Notes: a model not told the origin generated them from the sequence alone. Counted from the first letter of the stretch, positions 26,143-35,498 are shown. The stretch is 64,000 nucleotides of DNA from Flagellimonas oceanensis (GCF_003992595.1 NZ_RZNA01000025.1:1-64000); one strand, 5' to 3'. Numbers and translations: made by a program.

Positions 26143-27360
26143 TTAATTACTTAAGTAGTTTATTATTGCTGACTGGATATAATAACTTTTGACCGATTCA
26201 ATAAGGTTTATTTGAAACTTCAATTGTAATTCTTGTACGTCTAACACGTCATTAAAATTGATAGTACCTGTCTCATAATTTTTTATCAATATTTCTTCGG
26301 CATCATTTGCCTGTTTTAAATTATCGGTTTGCACATTAAATTTAATCCTCGTAGCATTTCTGTTATGTTGGGCTTGTGCCAAAAGCGTTTCAAGTTTGTT
26401 CAACCTGTCTTCCTTTTGAGATTTAATTTCCAATTGTCTTAATTCATTTTGCTTTGTGACAGATTTATACTTGTTATTAAATATTGGAATTGAGATAGAT
26501 ACCATCGGCATTACAATGTCTTTTCCGTTGTCAACAAAATTCATATCAGGACGTTCAGAAACTGGCACATAATCCAAACCAAAACCTATATTAGGTGCAC
26601 TTTCTTTTTGGTTTAACAACTCCGATTGTTCAACCGATTCAAATAGCTTATCATACTTTATGAGTTCTGGGTTTAACTGAAGGTTTTCAGTTAAGATTAA
26701 AGCATCCTCATCTGGAATAAACATCTCTTCAACTACGGTTACTGCAATATCCTCATCCCGATTTAAAAGATTGTTGAAAGCTGTTTGTTCTGCCAAATAA
26801 TCTTGCTCCAATACTTCTTTTTGCTGTACAAGTTCATTTTGCCTTATTTGCAGGCGAAGAACATCTACAGCAGATGCCTTACCAACTTCTACTGAAGTTA
26901 ACGCCAAACGCTCATAGGTTTCTAAAAGCTCAATGTTCTTATCAAGCACTAATTGTTTTGCTCTGATGGCGTATAGCTCGTAATAAGATTGAGAAACTGC
27001 AAGTGCAAGTTTTCGCTTTGCAATCGCAATATCTACATATTGAGTTTCTGCCATTGAACTGGCATAATTTTCCCTTGCGGTAATAGTTCCAAACCAAGGC
27101 AGCATTTGTGATACCGAAAAGCGAGCACGTTGTGCACCTGTTCGGGTTTCGGGTTCGCTTACAAAATAACCTACTCCCACAACGGTATTTGGCAACCAAT
27201 CTGCTTCATTAACTTTTTCTTCAGCTATATTATACCGCAATTCAAAAGCTTGAATCTCTGGATTATTCTTCTCAGCTTCCTGAATGTACGTTGTCAAATC
27301 TTGTGCATTCGTTTTGGCTAAAGCAAAAAAAGCAAGTACTATTACAATTACATATCTCAT
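26143..27360 (-). CDS. TolC/CusC-family outer-membrane efflux protein
   Basis: 405 residues: signal peptide (about 1-19), then two repeats of long helices and strands typical of TolC (PETRTGAQRARFSVSQMLPWFGT is the Bacteroidota CusC-type signature). Full length for this group. The start overlaps the cusA stop by 4 bp (27357-27360), so the pump and channel are co-translated. The N-terminal fragment at 5893 belongs to the same family. Confidence 0.92.
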   Translation of the reverse strand: MRYVIVIVLAFFALAKTNAQDLTTYIQEAEKNNPEIQAFELRYNIAEEKVNEADWLPNTVVGVGYFVSEPETRTGAQRARFSVSQMLPWFGTITARENYASSMAETQYVDIAIAKRKLALAVSQSYYELYAIRAKQLVLDKNIELLETYERLALTSVEVGKASAVDVLRLQIRQNELVQQKEVLEQDYLAEQTAFNNLLNRDEDIAVTVVEEMFIPDEDALILTENLQLNPELIKYDKLFESVEQSELLNQKESAPNIGFGLDYVPVSERPDMNFVDNGKDIVMPMVSISIPIFNNKYKSVTKQNELRQLEIKSQKEDRLNKLETLLAQAQHNRNATRIKFNVQTDNLKQANDAEEILIKNYETGTINFNDVLDVQELQLKFQINLIESVKSYYIQSAIINYLSN

Positions 27361-30300
27361 TTTGTAGCTCTTTTTAATTGAAATTCGTGTTTCCAGCTAA
27401 ATAATACTGGTACAACAAATAGGGTTATAAGCGCAATTAACATTCCTCCAAAGGATGGAATTGCCATCGGAATCATAATATCACTACCTCGACCTGTTGA
27501 TGTGAGTACAGGTAGTAAAGCAAGAATCGTGGTTGCCGTTGTCATTAAACAAGGTCGAATACGTTTTTCTCCTGCTTCGACTACGGATGCTCTAACCCCA
27601 GTTTTATCTGTTGGTTTGTTTTTATCAAATGTTTGAGTGAGATAAGTTGCCATTACCACACCATCATCTGTTGCAATACCAAACAGGGCAATAAAGCCCA
27701 CCCACACAGCTACACTTAAATTTATAGTGTGCATTTGGAACAGGTCTCGCAGGTTTTCTCCGAAAAAACTAAAATTCAGGAACCAATCCTGTCCATAACC
27801 CCAAATCATTAAGAACCCACCTGCAAAGGCTACGGCAATACCAGTAAATACCATTAGCGATGTACTTACCGAACGAAACTGAAAATAAAGAATTAGGAAT
27901 ATGATAATGAGAGCTAATGGTACTACAACACTTAAAGTTTTTTCAGCCCTTAATTGGTTCTCATACGTTCCTGTAAATCGGTAGTTGATTCCTTTTGGCA
28001 CAATTAACTCGCCGTCATCAATCTTTTGCTGAATTAGGGCTTGGGCATTCTCCACTACATCAACCTCTGCATAACCGTCCAGCTTATCAAAAAGCACATA
28101 GCCAACTAAAAAAGTGTCCTCACTTTTAATGACCTGAGGCCCTTGTTCGTATCTTATAGTAGCCAACTCACTTAACGGAACTGGACTTCCTTTTTCTACA
28201 GGCACATAAATATCTTTTAAATCGTTTGGATTTGCGCGTAATTCTCTGGGGTAGCGCACACGAATACCATAACGCTCCCTACCTTCTACTGTTTGCGAAA
28301 GCACCATACCACCTACAGAAACCTGTATAACTTGCTGTACTTGCTCTATGGTTATGCCATAGCGCGCAAGTCGTTCTCTATCAATATCAATAAGTAAATA
28401 AGGTTTCCCCACAATACGGTCGGCAAAGACAGCTTCGTCTTTAACGCCTTCGGCTTGTTTTAAGATATCTTCCAATTGTACCCCAAACGCCTCAATTTCT
28501 TTTAAATCCTGTCCTTTCACCTTAATGCCCATAGGTGCTCGCATACCAGTCTGTAGCATCACCAAGCGTGTTTCTATGGGTTGTAGCTTTGGTGCTGAAG
28601 TAACACCTGGAAGCTTTGTAACCCTTACGATTTCTTTCCAAATATCGTCTGGCGATTCAATTTCAGGTCGCCAATTTCTAAAGTACTCTCCATCGTCATC
28701 TGGAATGAGCTGTGAACTTGTCACAGAGAATGGGTCTGTAATTTTTGAGGCTTTATAGTCATCATCTTCTACTTCAATTTCGCTATTAGGGTTGGTTACT
28801 AAACTGCCATCCTTTAAAACAAATAAGCCGTCTTCGTTTACCTTAAAGCGTTGTCTTTTGCGATTTTCATTTAAAATATATTCAGATTTATATTGAATAA
28901 CATTCTCATACATCGATAACGGTGCAGGGTCTAATGCTGATTCTGTACGCCCAGATTTACCGACTACAGTTTCAATTTCTGGAATGCTCGCAACGGCCAT
29001 ATCGAGTTGCTGTAGGACGCGTTTATTTTCCTCCACACCTGCGTGTGGCATTGAAGTGGGCATTAACAGGAATGAACCCTCATTGAGTGAAGGCATAAAC
29101 TCTTTACCAGTATTACGCATAATCATCACTCCAAAAATTACAATGGCAGTTGGTATCGAAAGAAATAACAGCTTATTACGCAATGCCCAATTTAAAATTC
29201 GAACATAATAATTTCTAAAAAGTGTAAATACACCCAAAAGACCAAAACAGATAAGACCAACGAAGATTAAGTTTATAAGGATACTTCTATCTACTCCCAG
29301 TGGTCTCCAATATTCCGCCAATAGGAATATGATAGCAAAAGCCGAAACAAATATATTGATGATGTTGGCGCGTTTTGACGTAATCTTTTCCTTTAGTGAA
29401 AGGAAGCCAACAACGCCAAATGCAACTAATATTAATCCAAGCGGATAGCCTAAAATTAAAGATAAAACGCCAAAAACAATCAATGCTCCATTTAGCATAT
29501 AACTAAAAGAAGTTTTTAAATTTCTCTTTTTAAATAAATAGGCCGCAAATGGTGGAATTAAAAATAGGGCAACAATAAGAGCTGCGGTGAGTGCTGCCGT
29601 TTTTGTAAATGCCAATGGCCTAAACAATTTCCCTTCTGCACCAATCATAGTAAATACAGGAATGAAACTAATAATAGTGGTCATTACTGCCGTTAAGATG
29701 GCGCCAGAAACTTCGGCAGTCGCATTATAAACTACCGTATTCATAGGTAGCTTTTCTTCATTTTCATCAATATGCCGCAAGACATTTTCCGAAAGGATAA
29801 CGCCCACATCGACCATAGTTCCAATAGCAATTGCAATACCAGATAAGGCGACAATATTTGCATCTACATTGAACAGTTTCATAGAAATAAAGACCATCAA
29901 AACCGCAACAGGCAATAATCCGGAAATCAATACGGAAGCCCTTAAATTGAAGACCATTATGATAATCACAAAAATGGTTATCAATATCTCTAAAGTTAGC
30001 GCTTCATCAAGTGTGCCCAAGGTTTCTTGGATTAGTTCTGTTCTGTCATAAAAGGGTACGATGGTTAATTGCGAAGTCCTCCCATCGCTTAATGTTTTTG
30101 ATGGAAGCCCAGAACTTAACTCGTTTATTTTTTCTTTAACATTGTTGATGACTTCCATAGGATTGGCCCCATAACGAGCCACTACAACACCACCAACAAC
30201 CTCGGCTCCTTCCTTGTCCAATAAGCCTCTTCTTGTAGCAGGACCGTGTGTTACTTTCGCAATATCCTTTATACGGATGGATGTAAAATCTTTTGAAGTA

Positions 30301-31097
30301 ACTACCGCGTTTTCTAAATCAGATAGTTTCTTAATATAACCCAATCCTCTTATAAGGTATTCAGCTTGGTTGATTTCAAGCGTTTGTGCACCAACATCTT
30401 TGTTGCTTTGTTTTACTGCTTTTACAACCTCACTCAAGCCTATGTTGTATTGCCGCATTAATTCGGGATTAACATCCACTTGATATTCCAAAACATATCC
30501 GCCGATGGAAGCCACTTCGGAAACACCACTCGCCGAAGACAGTGCGTATTTTACGTAGAAATCCTGAATGCTTCGTAATTCCTGTAAATCCCATCCACCT
30601 GTAACATTACCATCTTTATCACGTCCCTCAAGGGTGTACCAATATATTTGCCCTAATCCTGTGGCATCGGGACCTAGAGCTGGATTAACGCCTTCTGGTA
30701 GAAGTCCGGCTGGTAATGAGTTTAATTTTTCAAGTATTCGGCTTCTGCTCCAATAAAATTCAATATCTTCTTCGAAAATGATATAAATGCTCGAAAACCC
30801 GAACATAGATGAACTACGTATTGTTTTAACCCCTGGAATACCAAGAAGCGATGTGGTTAGAGGATAAGTAATTTGATCCTCAATATCTTGAGGGGAACGA
30901 CCATCCCATTTAGTAAATACAATTTGTTGGTTTTCGCCAATATCTGGTATGGCATCTACGGCAACAGGGTCTCGAGGAAGTGAGCCTGTATTCCATTCAA
31001 ACGGGGCGTTTACGACTCCCCAAGCAATAAAAAGTGCAAGTAGTAGAACGGCTACTAGCTTGTTCTCGATTAAAAATTTGATGCTTTTATTCAGCAT
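27357..31097 (-). CDS. cusA: CusA/CzcA-family RND heavy-metal efflux pump
   Basis: 1246-residue inner-membrane pump, first gene of the operon. The N-terminal TM1, two periplasmic porter regions, the central charged helix (GTMVDVGVILSENV) and the final transmembrane block (LFGIATDDGVVMATYL) are all present. An extra hydrophobic insert (about 520-650) is usual in the Bacteroidota branch. With the TolC gene just downstream and cusB 8 kb on, it forms a tripartite Cu(I)/Ag(I) pump; the HMBD domain on the adaptor favours copper over zinc or cobalt. Confidence 0.93.
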   Translation of the reverse strand: MLNKSIKFLIENKLVAVLLLALFIAWGVVNAPFEWNTGSLPRDPVAVDAIPDIGENQQIVFTKWDGRSPQDIEDQITYPLTTSLLGIPGVKTIRSSSMFGFSSIYIIFEEDIEFYWSRSRILEKLNSLPAGLLPEGVNPALGPDATGLGQIYWYTLEGRDKDGNVTGGWDLQELRSIQDFYVKYALSSASGVSEVASIGGYVLEYQVDVNPELMRQYNIGLSEVVKAVKQSNKDVGAQTLEINQAEYLIRGLGYIKKLSDLENAVVTSKDFTSIRIKDIAKVTHGPATRRGLLDKEGAEVVGGVVVARYGANPMEVINNVKEKINELSSGLPSKTLSDGRTSQLTIVPFYDRTELIQETLGTLDEALTLEILITIFVIIIMVFNLRASVLISGLLPVAVLMVFISMKLFNVDANIVALSGIAIAIGTMVDVGVILSENVLRHIDENEEKLPMNTVVYNATAEVSGAILTAVMTTIISFIPVFTMIGAEGKLFRPLAFTKTAALTAALIVALFLIPPFAAYLFKKRNLKTSFSYMLNGALIVFGVLSLILGYPLGLILVAFGVVGFLSLKEKITSKRANIINIFVSAFAIIFLLAEYWRPLGVDRSILINLIFVGLICFGLLGVFTLFRNYYVRILNWALRNKLLFLSIPTAIVIFGVMIMRNTGKEFMPSLNEGSFLLMPTSMPHAGVEENKRVLQQLDMAVASIPEIETVVGKSGRTESALDPAPLSMYENVIQYKSEYILNENRKRQRFKVNEDGLFVLKDGSLVTNPNSEIEVEDDDYKASKITDPFSVTSSQLIPDDDGEYFRNWRPEIESPDDIWKEIVRVTKLPGVTSAPKLQPIETRLVMLQTGMRAPMGIKVKGQDLKEIEAFGVQLEDILKQAEGVKDEAVFADRIVGKPYLLIDIDRERLARYGITIEQVQQVIQVSVGGMVLSQTVEGRERYGIRVRYPRELRANPNDLKDIYVPVEKGSPVPLSELATIRYEQGPQVIKSEDTFLVGYVLFDKLDGYAEVDVVENAQALIQQKIDDGELIVPKGINYRFTGTYENQLRAEKTLSVVVPLALIIIFLILYFQFRSVSTSLMVFTGIAVAFAGGFLMIWGYGQDWFLNFSFFGENLRDLFQMHTINLSVAVWVGFIALFGIATDDGVVMATYLTQTFDKNKPTDKTGVRASVVEAGEKRIRPCLMTTATTILALLPVLTSTGRGSDIMIPMAIPSFGGMLIALITLFVVPVLFSWKHEFQLKRATK

Positions 31098-31177
31098 GTG
31101 TATTGATTGTTAAACAGTTAAACATTGAATAAGATTCTGATGCAATCAGAAAATTAAACACAACGAAATGACCCCAG

Positions 31178-31193
31178 AATGGTTATAACCATT
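31178..31193. promoter_or_regulatory. 16-bp perfect palindrome upstream of cusA
   Basis: AATGGTTATAACCATT lies about 80 bp before the cusA start codon, in the only gap that can hold the promoter of the long efflux operon. It is a good operator candidate. The two CxxC AraC-type regulators are encoded at the two sides of this region and could act here; AraC proteins usually bind direct repeats, so this remains open. Confidence 0.4.
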
Positions 31194-31202
31194 AGGATAA
31201 TC

Positions 31203-31222
31203 TTTCCGATAGTTATCGGAAA
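31203..31222 (-). terminator. stem-loop after the HYC_CC_PP gene
   Basis: TTTCCGATAGTTATCGGAAA is a 9-2-9 inverted repeat, 11 bp past the stop codon of the gene at 31233 on the minus strand. It has no U-tract after it. Simple CCGATA hairpins of this type often end flavobacterial genes. Confidence 0.5.
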
Positions 31223-31232
31223 CTGTTTAAAA

Positions 31233-31649
31233 TCAAATTAAATACGTCTCGTGCAGTTTTTGTATATCCCGTATGAGAAAGGGAACCGCATAATCTCTAA
31301 ATGGTACAATGTGTGAATCAAGAGTCTCAAAGAGATTGATATAAGAATGTACAAAAGAGACAACAAAGACTTGTTGCTCAAAATTTAAGGTGTTAAAAGA
31401 CATCTTCAGGTCGTCCTGACCTTCAACAACTAATTGCTTATCTGAACAGCAGGAATCATCCTGAACTTCACTTTGACAATCATTTTTGGATAGTTGCTTA
31501 TCCATTCCGCAAGTTTCAACGTGCCCAAATAAAGAAGAATCCACTAAAGTATCGCCACAGTAATGACTATCAATAGTAAAAGAAACTGTTGACAATAGCA
31601 CGATAAGTGCCAAACAAACGGATGATATTTTATGAAAAACTTTTTTCAT
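31233..31649 (-). CDS. HYC_CC_PP-type small secreted protein
   Basis: 138 residues with a signal peptide (about 1-26) followed by SHYCGD, later DSCCSD, and a Pro-containing C-terminus (VPFL). This His-Tyr-Cys/Cys-Cys pattern defines a small Bacteroidota family usually found by copper efflux genes. The Cys and His suggest metal binding in the periplasm. A diverged paralogue starts 286 bp away on the opposite strand. A TAnnTTTG-like box (TAAATTTG) is present 8 bp before the start codon. Confidence 0.75.
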   Translation of the reverse strand: MKKVFHKISSVCLALIVLLSTVSFTIDSHYCGDTLVDSSLFGHVETCGMDKQLSKNDCQSEVQDDSCCSDKQLVVEGQDDLKMSFNTLNFEQQVFVVSFVHSYINLFETLDSHIVPFRDYAVPFLIRDIQKLHETYLI

Positions 31650-31935
31650 TAATGTTGCAAATTTATAAAAAATTTATCTCAATTTGTTTATTTAACAATT
31701 TTTTTTGATTTATCAATGTTTATTTTGCACGAAACCGCTTAAATATTATTTGCAAATAAAATTCTTTTGCAGCTTCCTTTATATGATATAAATCATAGTT
31801 CTGTTGAACTTTTAGAATTATATTTGTACTGATTAATTTTGTTGTTTTTTTGTAAAAAACTGATAATAAAATAATTGAACAGTTGAATTTTATTTTCCAA
31901 AATCCTTTAATGTTAATCAAAATTTATTAATTTTT
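31650..31935. other. AT-rich divergent intergenic region
   Basis: 286 bp between two divergent HYC_CC_PP-type genes. It must contain both promoters. On the minus strand TAAATTTG (31658-31665) fits a -7 box for the left gene; I see no convincing box for the right gene. The remainder is AT-rich without notable repeats. Confidence 0.5.
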
Positions 31936-32358
31936 GTGAAATCTTTTTTTACTAAAATACTGTCCTTCTTTTTAGCAGTTTTTATACTGTTTTCCACCAC
32001 ATCCTTTACGGTAAATATGCACTTTTGCTGTAATAAAATGGTGGATTTGGCTTTTTTTAGTAAAGCAGAATCTTGTATGGAGACTGCACAGAAAAAAGAT
32101 AATAATTCCAAGCAATGTACTACAATACAAGAGAAAGACTGTTGCGATAATAAGACCATCTTGAAAGAAGGAGATGACACCTTCAAGAAGGCCAATACAA
32201 TTTCAGAGATTGAAACTTTAGTTTTCTTAAACAACTTCGTCTATTCTTATATCAACCTTTTTGAAGGTTTAGAGAAAAACACAGTTTCTTTTAAGGCTTA
32301 TAGGCCACCTTTGCTATCCACAGACCTTGTAATCCTCAACGAGTCCTTTTTAATTTGA
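31936..32358 (+). CDS. HYC_CC_PP-type small secreted protein (second copy)
   Basis: 140 residues. The frame opens with GTG at 31936 and a signal peptide (about 1-24), then MHFCCNKMVDLAF, later KDCCDNKT, and ends in PPLLSTDLVILNESFLI. It is a clear paralogue of the product of 31233-31649, encoded divergently. It starts the plus-strand half of the metal region, ahead of the second CxxC AraC-type regulator. Confidence 0.72.
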   Translation: MKSFFTKILSFFLAVFILFSTTSFTVNMHFCCNKMVDLAFFSKAESCMETAQKKDNNSKQCTTIQEKDCCDNKTILKEGDDTFKKANTISEIETLVFLNNFVYSYINLFEGLEKNTVSFKAYRPPLLSTDLVILNESFLI

Positions 32359-32527
32359 TTTTCTACTTCGCAGGTTAAAATTAATCTGCATTGCCTCTAT
32401 AGCCAATATTTCACTTCTGGCTAACATTTGTTGTACCCTATTCTCAACAACGCTACACAATATTAATCCTGTTAGGCTAAACCTATCAGACCATTGAGCT
32501 AAACTCAATGACAATACATTATATACT

Positions 32528-33109
32528 ATGAACAAACCAAAAGAATTTTGGATTAAGAATATGGTCTGTAACCGCTGCTTAAAAGTAATTAAACAAGAAT
32601 TACAAGAACTTGAAGTTACAGTGCTTTCCTTGGAATTAGGAAGGTTGCTGGTAGAAGCACAAAAAAAAACGAACAATGAAATTATCGATACCGTTACAAG
32701 TGTACTTCACGCCAATAATTTTGAAATTGTTCAGAATGAAGAAGAAATGCTCACAGAAAGAATCAAGATTATTCTAATAGAACAATTGCAAGAGCTACCG
32801 TTACATATTAAGGTAAAAACATCTGAACTATTGGCTTCAAGACTTCATAAAGATTACAAGACATTGAGCAGATTGTTTTCAGCAAATCAACAGACAACCA
32901 TTGAAAAGTACTTTATCAAATTAAAAATAGAAAAAGTCAAAGAGCTCATTCAGCTTAAACAACATTCCTTTTCAGATATAGGATATTTATTGGACTACAG
33001 TAGTGTCAACCACCTGTCTAGACAGTTTAAGGAAGTGGTGGGAATGAGTATGACCGATTACAAAAACACAGGAAATTGGAAACGGAATTTCTATGATGAA
33101 ATTATATAG
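32528..33109 (+). CDS. AraC-type regulator with N-terminal CxxC heavy-metal domain (second copy)
   Basis: 193 residues, same architecture as the product of 16180-16746: an HMA-like N-terminus with MVCNRC (C12, C15 by motif) and an AraC double helix-turn-helix (SFSDIGYLLDYSSVNHLSRQFKE). The two differ over most of their length. With one copy at the end of the minus-strand efflux operon and this one at the head of the plus-strand operon, each may control one direction, or both may act at the central promoters. Metal sensing is inferred from the CxxC domain. Confidence 0.8.
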   Translation: MNKPKEFWIKNMVCNRCLKVIKQELQELEVTVLSLELGRLLVEAQKKTNNEIIDTVTSVLHANNFEIVQNEEEMLTERIKIILIEQLQELPLHIKVKTSELLASRLHKDYKTLSRLFSANQQTTIEKYFIKLKIEKVKELIQLKQHSFSDIGYLLDYSSVNHLSRQFKEVVGMSMTDYKNTGNWKRNFYDEII

Positions 33110-33178
33110 ATATCAACGAAAGTTATGCAGACAAAAGCTTAAGGCAATGGTTAATTTCATCAAATTAAATTAAACAAA

Positions 33179-33778
33179 ATGAAAAAACTACTTATCACAT
33201 TAGTATTAATTCCCTTTATAGGAATTGCACAAACCTTTGAAAATTTAGACTACATCTCGCCTTTTAGCAATGGCGTCGCTGCCATTAAAAAAGGGAACGA
33301 ATGGGGTTTTATTGACCCAGAAGGAAATTTAATCGTTGATTTTCGAAATGATTTGGTGGCAACCAAAACAGACAATGCAAGCTACCCTATATTCAGTAAC
33401 GGAAAATGCCTGATTGCAAACCAAAAAGATGGCGTGCTCTATTATGGCTATATCGATAAAACTGGAAAAACTGTCATCACTCCACAATTCCTCAATGCCA
33501 ACAACTTTCAATATGGCAAAGCCTTGGTGTTAAAAGTTGAAAAAGAAACCATTGGCTATAATGACATTTTCAAAAAAGACGTGGTAAACTACCATTATTT
33601 TGAGCTTGTTATAGATGAGAATGGTAATACCATTGACCATTTAACGCAATTGGCCATTCACGTCTCGCCAAAAGATAAGAATGATAAAAATCCACCTGCC
33701 ATCACATCAAAATTGATTTCGGAAAATTTGGTGGCAGTTAAAGGTAATAATAAGAAGTGGCGTATAAAAAAAATCTAA
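33179..33778 (+). CDS. WG-repeat secreted protein
   Basis: 199 residues with a signal peptide (about 1-17) and at least three WG-type repeats (GVAAIKKGNEWGFIDPEGNLI, then YYGYIDKTGKTVITPQF). Such proteins are common in Bacteroidota and probably bind other proteins; no enzymatic role is known. It stands alone between the regulator and the Met-rich lipoprotein gene. Confidence 0.8.
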   Translation: MKKLLITLVLIPFIGIAQTFENLDYISPFSNGVAAIKKGNEWGFIDPEGNLIVDFRNDLVATKTDNASYPIFSNGKCLIANQKDGVLYYGYIDKTGKTVITPQFLNANNFQYGKALVLKVEKETIGYNDIFKKDVVNYHYFELVIDENGNTIDHLTQLAIHVSPKDKNDKNPPAITSKLISENLVAVKGNNKKWRIKKI

Positions 33779-33860
33779 TAATATTGAAAATACACATAAC
33801 ATATAAGAAATTCAAAAAGATTATAACCTTTTTAAAATCTGCGAATTAATAGTTGATAAT

Positions 33861-33900
33861 CCATTCCCTCAACTATAAACATTTAGATTGTTGGGAATGG
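33861..33900. terminator. stem-loop between WG-repeat and Met-rich genes
   Basis: CCATTCC and GGAATGG pair, continued by CAAC/GTTG across a 2-base bulge, with a ~16-nt loop. It sits midway in a 165-bp gap and could end the upstream transcript or be part of the leader of the next operon. Confidence 0.4.
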
Positions 33901-33943
33901 GTTTATAAAAATTAAAATAAATGTTTAACTCAAAAAATAAATT

Positions 33944-34423
33944 ATGAAAACACTACTAATTGTTTTATCGGCAGTTGGGCTTTTAAGCTTAAACAGTTGC
34001 AAACAAGAAACAAACACTCAGGCACTAATGGAAAACCCTGAAACTCGCACAGAAGTTTTTAATGCCATTTCCAAAAATCACGACTATATGACCGAATTTA
34101 TGGAAAGTATGCACGACAACCAACACGCAATGCAAATGATGCAGGGCAACAAAAAAATGATGAGCTCAATGATGCAAGGAGAAGGAATGCAAATGATGAT
34201 GAAAGACAGTACAATGATGCACTCAATGATGGACGGAATGATGAATGACGGCAAAATGATGGGCACTATGATGAAAATGATGCACGAAAAAGGGATGATG
34301 AGCGAAGACTGTATGGAATCCTGCTCAAAGATGATGGGCGAAAAAGGAATGGATATGCAGGGTATGGACAAGATGGACGATATGGATAGTCCAACCAAAG
34401 GTGAGCATACCGAGCATCATTAA
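33944..34423 (+). CDS. Met-rich lipoprotein, candidate periplasmic copper sponge
   Basis: 159 residues: a lipoprotein signal (LNSC, C19) then a mature part in which roughly a quarter of the residues are Met, many as MM or MxM pairs (QMMMKDSTMMHSMMDGMM, MMGTMMKMMHEKGMM), with His and two Cys. Met clusters bind Cu(I) and Ag(I) in the oxidising periplasm. I do not recognise a named family. It begins the small-protein part of the plus-strand operon. Confidence 0.75.
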   Translation: MKTLLIVLSAVGLLSLNSCKQETNTQALMENPETRTEVFNAISKNHDYMTEFMESMHDNQHAMQMMQGNKKMMSSMMQGEGMQMMMKDSTMMHSMMDGMMNDGKMMGTMMKMMHEKGMMSEDCMESCSKMMGEKGMDMQGMDKMDDMDSPTKGEHTEHH

Positions 34424-34447
34424 TTTTAACTTTTAAAATAAACAACA

Positions 34448-34717
34448 ATGAAAAATAATCACTGGATATGGATGGTCATCGGTTGTGGATTACCATTACT
34501 GTTTATCTTTTTTGCACCATCATTAGGTATAGGAAGCAGTTCGTCTCTATTCATCTTCATCCTCTTTATGTTTGCTTGTCACTTATTTATGCCTCACGGT
34601 TCACATCGCCACGGTGGGCACAATCATTCACAGAATAGACAAAGAGAAAACGAACACGGTAAAGATGTTTCAAAAACAGAACCAAAAGATGAACACAAAG
34701 GGCATCATCACCATTAA
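34448..34717 (+). CDS. short His-rich membrane protein (DUF2933-like)
   Basis: 89 residues with two hydrophobic helices (about 7-25 and 31-48) and a His-rich tail (HGSHRHGGHNH and a final GHHHH). It resembles short DUF2933 proteins of copper operons, with an added metal-binding tail. Gap of 24 bp to the Met-rich gene. Confidence 0.6.
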   Translation: MKNNHWIWMVIGCGLPLLFIFFAPSLGIGSSSSLFIFILFMFACHLFMPHGSHRHGGHNHSQNRQRENEHGKDVSKTEPKDEHKGHHHH

Positions 34718-34724
34718 ATACTAA

Positions 34725-34943
34725 ATGATGAAACAAAAATTTCAAATAAGCGGAATCAGCTGCGGTGGATGTGTATCAAGAGTAAAAAAGACTTTAGAAG
34801 AACATCCCAATATAGAAAAAGCAGAGATCTTTTTGGCACCAAAAGGTGCTGCACTTATCACGATGAATGAAGCACTTTCTGTTGCCGAATTACAAAAGCA
34901 ACTTGATGGGCTCAATGGTTATACAATTACAGAATTAAATTAA
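34725..34943 (+). CDS. stand-alone HMA domain (CopZ-like) protein
   Basis: 72-residue HMA domain with CGGC in the loop after strand 1 (ISCGGC). The first two codons are both ATG; either can start the protein. No signal peptide is present, so it acts in the cytoplasm, likely as a Cu(I) chaperone. It is the second such protein here (the other is at 8225). Confidence 0.85.
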   Translation: MMKQKFQISGISCGGCVSRVKKTLEEHPNIEKAEIFLAPKGAALITMNEALSVAELQKQLDGLNGYTITELN

Positions 34944-34965
34944 CAACAACTTAAAACCAAAAATT

Positions 34966-35184
34966 ATGCATTTTTACGAAGGACATTTTGGAGGTATGCA
35001 CCTAATATGGTGGATTATATGGATTATTTTATTGGCTTGGATATTCTTTAACCCAGCAGATATCCCTTATCAAAAAACAAAGAAGGACAGCCCACTGGAT
35101 ATTCTTAAAAACCGCTTTGCAAAAGGCGAAATATCCAAGGAAGAATTTGAGGAATCAAAAAAGATATTAAAATCAGACAACTAA
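34966..35184 (+). CDS. SHOCT-domain small membrane protein
   Basis: 72 residues: a His-containing N-terminus, one very Trp/Ile-rich helix (about 11-28) and a C-terminal SHOCT motif (PLDILKNRFAKGEISKEEFEESKKIL). SHOCT proteins are common in metal islands; the role is unknown. Confidence 0.75.
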   Translation: MHFYEGHFGGMHLIWWIIWIILLAWIFFNPADIPYQKTKKDSPLDILKNRFAKGEISKEEFEESKKILKSDN

Positions 35185-35201
35185 CTCAAAACTTTAAAAT
35201 T

Positions 35202-35480
35202 ATGTATCGATTAAACGTAAAAAAACTCGGATTTGCTTTCGGTCTTACGGGGGCACTAATTTACTTAGGCTGTATGATAGTTATGTCAACAGCAGGTCGA
35301 GAAGCCACTATCGATTTTTTCAACAGCCTATTGCACGGTTTAGATACCACAAGCATTATCAGGATGGATGTGCCACTATGGGAAGCTGGTTTGGGAATAG
35401 TACAGATATTCATTTTAGGATGGCTAATAGGTGCCTGTATTGCGGCTTTTTATAATGCGCAAATAAAAGTCAAAAAATAA
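35202..35480 (+). CDS. small membrane protein, DUF5676-like
   Basis: 92 residues with two transmembrane helices (about 9-28 and 62-83) and the opening LNVKKLGFAFGLTGALIYLGCMIVM characteristic of DUF5676 proteins (length limits prevent a fuller comparison). No function is known. It is in series with its neighbours at ~20-bp spacing. Confidence 0.65.
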   Translation: MYRLNVKKLGFAFGLTGALIYLGCMIVMSTAGREATIDFFNSLLHGLDTTSIIRMDVPLWEAGLGIVQIFILGWLIGACIAAFYNAQIKVKK

Positions 35481-35498
35481 GAGAGTAAAATAAAATTT

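Noticed and set aside
31917..32234. Minus-strand frame opposite the second HYC_CC_PP-type gene
   Set aside because: The plus-strand frame has a signal peptide and is a clear paralogue of the gene at 31233, so the antisense frame is a shadow.
34084..34448. Minus-strand frames opposite the Met-rich lipoprotein
   Set aside because: Antisense of ATG-rich codons gives an Ile/Ser-rich open frame; the plus-strand frame has a proper lipoprotein signal and operon position.
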